Shown here in pieces: positions 60,501 through 64,000 of a DNA stretch of 64,000 nucleotides. The translations under genes were made by a program, and so were the position numbers. The notes beneath the pieces were generated by a model. The model saw only the letters and a program-made list of their open reading frames with translations, was not told the origin of the DNA and did not search any database. The stretch is from Rhodanobacter humi. Its GTDB lineage: Bacteria > Pseudomonadota > Gammaproteobacteria > Xanthomonadales > Rhodanobacteraceae. The stretch covers positions 3,410,001-3,474,000 of the forward strand of contig NZ_JBGBPY010000001.1 of the NCBI RefSeq assembly GCF_041107455.1, in the 5' to 3' direction. How positions within the stretch are numbered: the first letter of the stretch is position 1; every line of letters begins with the position of its first letter.

Positions 60501-63500
60501 ACGCAGACTTACACCGGCGCGGTGCTGCTGGGCAGTGGCGTGGCGTTGAATACCACCAACAACGCCGTGGATTTCAAGAGCACGGTGGACAACGCGGCCA
60601 GCGGCACGCCGGAAGCACTGACGGTAAACGCGGGCACCGGCGCGGTGACGTTCACCGGCGCCGTGGGCGCAGGTGCCAATGGCGCGATTGGCGCGCTGAC
60701 CGTGAATGGCAACGGCGCGACGAGCCTGGGTGCAGTGAACGCGGCCAGTCTGGCCACGAACACCGGCACGACCACGCTCAATGGCAACGTCACCACCACG
60801 AGCATGCAGACTTACAACGGCGCGGTACTGCTGGGCAGTGGCGTGGCGTTGAATACCACCAGCAACGCCGTGGATTTCAAGAGCACGGTGGACAACGCCG
60901 TCATCGGCACGCCGGAAGCACTGACGGTAAACGCGGGCACCGGCGCGGTGACGTTCACCGGTGCCGTGGGCGCAGGTGCCAATGGCGCGATTGGCGGGCT
61001 GACCGTGAATGGCAGCGGCGCGACGAGCCTGGGTGCAGTGAACGCGGCCAGCCTGGCCACGAACACCGGCACGACCACGCTCAATGGCAACGTGACCACC
61101 ACCGCGGGGCAGACCTACAACGGCGCGGTGCTGCTGGGTACGAGTGCCACGCTGGCGAGCACCGGGGGCGGTGCGATCGGGTTCGGCTCGACGGTGGACG
61201 GCGGGTTCGGCCTGACCGTGAGCACCAGTGGCACGGCCAGCTTTGGCGGTGCAGTGGGCGGCACGACGACGCTGACCAGTCTTGCCAGTGTCGGCACCGG
61301 CGCGGTCACACTGGGCGGCAACGTGACCACCAGCGGTGCGCAGAGCTATACCGGTGCGGTGACGCTGGGCAACAGCATCGCGCTCACCTCCAGCAATGCC
61401 GGAGTAGGTTTCACCGGCACAGTGGACAATGCGACGAGCGGCACGCCGGAAGTGCTGACCGTCAATGCGGCCAACGGCCTCGTGTCGTTCGGCGGTACGG
61501 TGGGTGGCGTCAACGGCGCACTGTCGGGCCTGACTACCAGCAGCAAGATGTTCAGCGCGAACGCGCTGAACATCGGTGGCGGCGGCCTGTCGGTGACGAC
61601 GACGGGTGGCATCGGGCAGGGCGGTGCCTTTACCGTCACCGGAATATCGACCTTCAATGCCAGTGGCGCACTCGCGCTGAACAACAACGGCAACGACTTC
61701 ACCGGCGCGGTGACGGCGACCGGCGCCGGCGTGTCGATATTCGACAAGAACAACCTCGATATCGCCGGCGTGACCGACAACGGCAACGGCGCCGTGAGCC
61801 TCACGGCCGCAGGTACGCTCACGCTGCCCAGCAGCGCGATCAATGCCGGCACGGGTGCGCTCACGCTGGCGTCCAACGGCGGCTCGTTGACGACGAACGG
61901 TGCGCTGAGCGGCGGCGCCGTGTCGCTGACCGGCAGCAGCGGCATCACGCTGGCTGGCAGCGTGACGGGTAGCACGCTGCAACTGGCTAGCACGAACACG
62001 CCAATCAACCAGACGGCTGGCATCCTGACCGTCTCGAATACCGCCAGCGTGGCAGCCGGCAGCGGTGCCATCACGTTGAACGGACTCAACGCGTTCACCG
62101 GCGCGGTGAGCCTCACCGGCGGCACCACGCAGATCACCAACGGCGGTGCGCTGACGCTGGGCTCGTTGAGCACGGGCGCACTGACCGCGACCAGCCTCGG
62201 TGGCGGCGTGAACCTCGGGCAGGGCACAGTCGGCGGTGCGCTGGTCGTCACGGCCGCGGGCGACATCACCGAAACCGGTGCGCTGGGTGTGACCGGCGCT
62301 TCCGGGTTCACGGTGACCGGTGGCCAGCACGACGTCCTGTTGAACACGGTCGCCACGCCGAACAATTTCGGTGGTCAGACGGTCACGGTGAACGCCAGCG
62401 GTGGCGGCAGCATCGGCACTCTCAGCCTGGGCGACAGCAATGCCGCCGCGCTGTTCCCGATCCTCACGGTCGCACCGACCAACCTGGTGTTGAATTACAC
62501 CCAGGCGGGCATCGCCGTGACTTCGCCGCTGACGCTGGGCGGTACCCTCGACCTCACCGCCGGCGGCGGCATCGCACTGAATGGCAGTGTGAACACGGGC
62601 GGCACGCAGACTTACCACAGCGCGGTGCTGCTGGGTGGCGCCAGCACGCTGACGGCCAGCACCGGCAACGTGAGCTTCGGCGGCACGGTGAATAATGCAG
62701 GCGCCACGCCGGAAGCGCTGACCGTGAATGCCGCCAACGGCCTTGTATCGTTCGGTGGTGTCGTGGGCGGCGGCGCCAACGGCGCGCTGGCCAGCCTGAC
62801 CACCAACAGCGGCTCCTTCAGCGCGAATGCCCTGAGCGTCGGCGGTGGCGGGCTTTCGGTGACGACCACCGCAGGTGGCATCGCCCAGGGCACCGGCGTG
62901 TTCACGGTGACGGGACCGTCGACCTTCAGTGCGGTTGGCCAGTCGATCAGCCTGACCAACAACAACGTCTTCGGCGGTACGGTCACGGCCAGCGGCACCG
63001 GCATCGCGATCACGGCCGCGGGCGATCTGTCGATCGCTTCGCTGACCGATGGCACCAACGGCGCGGTGAGCCTGATCGCCGGCGGCAACCTCATCCTGTC
63101 GGGCGCACCCATCGACACCGGTACGAGCGACTTGACCTTGTCCTCCGGCGGCACGCTGACGACCACCAGCGACATGAAAGGCGCTGACGTCTACCTCACC
63201 GGCACCAACGGGCTGAGCCTGGGCAGCAATGTCACGGCGACGACCACGCTCGGCCTCCACAGCAGCAACGGCTCGATCAACCAGACCGCCGGCGCGCTCA
63301 CGGCGGGCACGCTGGTCGGCAACTCGAACGGCAGCACCACGCTGGGTGACCTCAATGCGATCGCCAGCCTGGGCGCGTTCAGCGCGAACGGCTTCAGCCT
63401 GAGCAATGCGGGCGCGCTGACGGTGGCTGGTGCGGTGGCGGGCGGCACGGGCGCCACCACGATCACGACGGGTGCGGGAAGCAACCTCACGCTGGCCGCG

Positions 63501-64000
63501 ACCGGCAGCGTCGGTGGCAGCGGGGTGACACTGAACTCGGGCGGTGCGATAGCCGCGGCGGCGGGCAGCGTCGTCAACAGCAACAACGGTGCGCTGACCC
63601 TGGGCGGCGGCGCGTTCACGCTGGACGGCGCGTTGAACGCCGGCACGGGCACGGCGACGCTGGATGCGACGGGCGCGATCACGCAGGCGGCGGCCACGGG
63701 CGTCATCACGGCGGGCACGTTGACCGGTCATTCGACCGGCGCGAGCACCAGCCTGCTGGGCGTGAACCAGGTGGGCACGCTGGGTGCGTTCAACGCGAAC
63801 GGCTTCAGCCTGAGCAATGCGGGTGCGTTGACGGTGGTTGGTGCGGTGGCGGGCGGCACGGGCGCCACCACGATCACGACGGGTGCTGGAAGCAACCTCA
63901 CGCTGGCCGCGACCGGCAGCGTCGGTGGCAGCGGGGTGACGCTGAACTCGGGCGGTGCGATAGCCGCGGCGGCGGGCAGCAGCGTGAACAGCAACAACGG
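57573..64000 (+). CDS. Large two-partner secretion exoprotein (TpsA), 3' end outside window
   Basis: At least 2142 residues, open to the end of the window. An extended signal region (~52 residues with FCGGALA) precedes the TPS secretion domain: INQNSALLALNWQSFNVG, FNQPSFNAVALNRIL and GQVFLINTHGIIFG are the filamentous-haemagglutinin-type hallmarks. GTWLLDPYNVTIATGG (about residue 448) ends the conserved part. The remainder is Gly/Thr/Asn/Ala-rich beta-helix repeat, with DNA-level repeats of 303 and 411 bases. Likely a surface adhesin or, if a toxin tip lies beyond the window, a contact-dependent inhibition protein. The 57543-57573 spacing couples it to the transporter gene. Confidence 0.92.
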   Translation, partial: MNTISRTAQRSSRQQAGAMPPMALPRLRQQRLALSLAVALGSVSFCGGALAAVAGGVAPGTTPIGGVVVGGSGSIAQNGVNTVINQNSALLALNWQSFNVGKDATVLFNQPSFNAVALNRILDQSPSQIFGHINSNGQVFLINTHGIIFGSSAQLNVGGLVASTLDLTPSDFLSNHFNLDAHGGSAGVVNHGTIQAASGGSVSLVGGKVENDGLIVANYGRINLDGADKAVLDFDGNGLINVQITGALQQRLSNDEAAVANNGRLQADGGTVVLQASAAKDLFTNLVNNTGVIDAHGISTDGGVVRLVGSGGNTVSSGSIDASGVHGGSVQLLSDQNVGVMGGSIDASGSQGGGSIRVGGGWQGGEGLQTAAVSYVGPDARLDADATQSGNGGSVVVWGNQGNNFHGSISARGGATGGDGGRVETSAHDGLNVQGRVDASAPGGKAGTWLLDPYNVTIATGGTAFSNPFTAAATSTIDPANIDTALSGNTNVFVFTNTKANGTVDAGNITVNSPITATGAGSLYLQAVGSIFLNANIGSDGTHPLNVNLWANYGGAAQATSYTSNATCASCQVIIGDTTSASITTTGGSVNIQTGDSTHAGGSLQLGSSGTITGSIDTSGTSNGALNVIATGIAQQASGASTITAGVASLDAGAGAITLGNANDFTGAVGLNNSGANNVTLSNGSNALVLGASNVGSGTLTASGVGISQTGAIMQASGAGTATFNAGAGAITLGSANAFTGAVSLSNSGANAVALNNGSNALALGLVNVGSTLGLTYGGSLTLDDSITLVGPLSFSTPVLLGNDITLTSGNGNVSFGGTVDNATGTARALTVNAGTGAVTFGGAVGGGTNGALASLAATGGSLTLDGNVTTSGNQTYTGAVQLGGNVTLDSSAGNGAVGFTSTVDNAASGTPEALTVNAGTGAVTFTGAVGAGANGAIGGLTVNGNGATSLGAVNAASLATNTGTTTLNGNITTASTQTYTGAVLLGSGVALNTTNNAVDFKSTVDNAASGTPEALTVNAGTGAVTFTGAVGAGANGAIGALTVNGNGATSLGAVNAASLATNTGTTTLNGNVTTTSMQTYNGAVLLGSGVALNTTSNAVDFKSTVDNAVIGTPEALTVNAGTGAVTFTGAVGAGANGAIGGLTVNGSGATSLGAVNAASLATNTGTTTLNGNVTTTAGQTYNGAVLLGTSATLASTGGGAIGFGSTVDGGFGLTVSTSGTASFGGAVGGTTTLTSLASVGTGAVTLGGNVTTSGAQSYTGAVTLGNSIALTSSNAGVGFTGTVDNATSGTPEVLTVNAANGLVSFGGTVGGVNGALSGLTTSSKMFSANALNIGGGGLSVTTTGGIGQGGAFTVTGISTFNASGALALNNNGNDFTGAVTATGAGVSIFDKNNLDIAGVTDNGNGAVSLTAAGTLTLPSSAINAGTGALTLASNGGSLTTNGALSGGAVSLTGSSGITLAGSVTGSTLQLASTNTPINQTAGILTVSNTASVAAGSGAITLNGLNAFTGAVSLTGGTTQITNGGALTLGSLSTGALTATSLGGGVNLGQGTVGGALVVTAAGDITETGALGVTGASGFTVTGGQHDVLLNTVATPNNFGGQTVTVNASGGGSIGTLSLGDSNAAALFPILTVAPTNLVLNYTQAGIAVTSPLTLGGTLDLTAGGGIALNGSVNTGGTQTYHSAVLLGGASTLTASTGNVSFGGTVNNAGATPEALTVNAANGLVSFGGVVGGGANGALASLTTNSGSFSANALSVGGGGLSVTTTAGGIAQGTGVFTVTGPSTFSAVGQSISLTNNNVFGGTVTASGTGIAITAAGDLSIASLTDGTNGAVSLIAGGNLILSGAPIDTGTSDLTLSSGGTLTTTSDMKGADVYLTGTNGLSLGSNVTATTTLGLHSSNGSINQTAGALTAGTLVGNSNGSTTLGDLNAIASLGAFSANGFSLSNAGALTVAGAVAGGTGATTITTGAGSNLTLAATGSVGGSGVTLNSGGAIAAAAGSVVNSNNGALTLGGGAFTLDGALNAGTGTATLDATGAITQAAATGVITAGTLTGHSTGASTSLLGVNQVGTLGAFNANGFSLSNAGALTVVGAVAGGTGATTITTGAGSNLTLAATGSVGGSGVTLNSGGAIAAAAGSSVNSNN
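60279..61190 (+). repeat. 303-bp tandem repeats inside the TpsA gene
   Basis: Units begin at 60279, 60582 and 60885, each starting ACGGTGGACAACGC and encoding a 101-residue beta-helix module (STVDNAASGTPEALTVNAG and onward). The first two are almost identical in DNA; the third diverges in its last third, and the next spacing is 306 bases. The period is a multiple of three, so copy number could change without frameshift. Confidence 0.9.
63375..64000 (+). repeat. 411-bp repeat inside the TpsA gene
   Basis: The block starting GCGTTCAGCGCGAACGGC at 63375 recurs at 63786 almost unchanged for over 200 bases, up to the window end. The period is 411 bases (137 codons). More copies probably follow outside the window. 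Confidence 0.85.

Noticed and set aside
60279-61190. Tandem repeats considered as a CRISPR-like array
   Set aside because: Units are 303 bp, in frame and coding; there are no short repeats with unique spacers and no cas genes.
57516-63731. A very long open frame (about 2070 codons) on the minus strand opposite the TpsA gene
   Set aside because: It mirrors the regular codon pattern of a GC-rich repetitive gene, gives low-complexity Arg/Ala/His-rich protein with no family signal, and overlaps a clear TPS exoprotein for its whole length.

Overview
This is a GC-rich gammaproteobacterial window. An aryl-polyene (xanthomonadin-type) pigment locus, xanthomonad-style palindromic intergenic repeats and an H1-like type VI secretion system (T6SS) suggest Xanthomonadales, most likely Rhodanobacteraceae (Dyella/Rhodanobacter/Luteibacter-like). 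That placement is inference from gene content. No rRNA, tRNA, CRISPR array or intact insertion sequence was seen.

Layout. (1) 1-2615: the 5' part of a Fiu-like catecholate siderophore receptor behind a Fur-box-like site, then a divergent ketopantoate-reductase gene ending in a strong terminator. (2) 2694-17959, all on the minus strand: an aryl-polyene operon read from right to left. It holds an ACP, glycosyltransferase, LolA-like carrier and MMPL exporter, then a ~610-bp inverted repeat, then two ketosynthases, a chain-length-factor-like protein, an acyltransferase, a second ACP, a membrane protein, a dehydratase, a second acyltransferase, a thioesterase, a methyltransferase, a third ketosynthase, a second dehydratase, a ketoreductase and a small exported protein. 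Most junctions are overlapping start/stop codons. No acyl-ACP ligase or aromatic starter enzyme is in the window. (3) 18269-19372: leucine dehydrogenase with its own terminator.

(4) 19844-54958, plus strand: a T6SS in the order of Pseudomonas aeruginosa H1 (tssB, tssC, hcp, tagJ, tssE, tssF, tssG, clpV, cargo, vgrG, an unknown gene, the FHA gene tagH, tssK, tssL, tssM, tagF, pppA, kinase). tssA and tssJ are not found. The cargo bay between clpV and vgrG is a mosaic. It contains a duplicated 3' scrap of clpV, several copies of a short GGGTCAGGTTCACTT-type motif, two unknown genes, a PI-PLC-like enzyme between ~50-bp direct repeats, a PAAR gene, a TPR-methyltransferase, a Tae1-type amidase effector with its Tai1-like immunity gene, and the broken start of a second PAAR gene.

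(5) The T6SS post-translational control module is unusually elaborate. There are two paralogous membrane Ser/Thr kinases, one fused to a formylglycine-enzyme-like domain. Each carries three TRV-like threonine motifs before the kinase domain, and a matching motif lies at the N terminus of TssL. TagH (FHA) could read these, PppA could reverse them, and TagF carries what looks like a dead PP2C domain.

(6) 55036-64000: a long inverted-repeat element, then a two-partner secretion pair, a TpsB transporter and a very large repetitive TpsA exoprotein that runs off the window.
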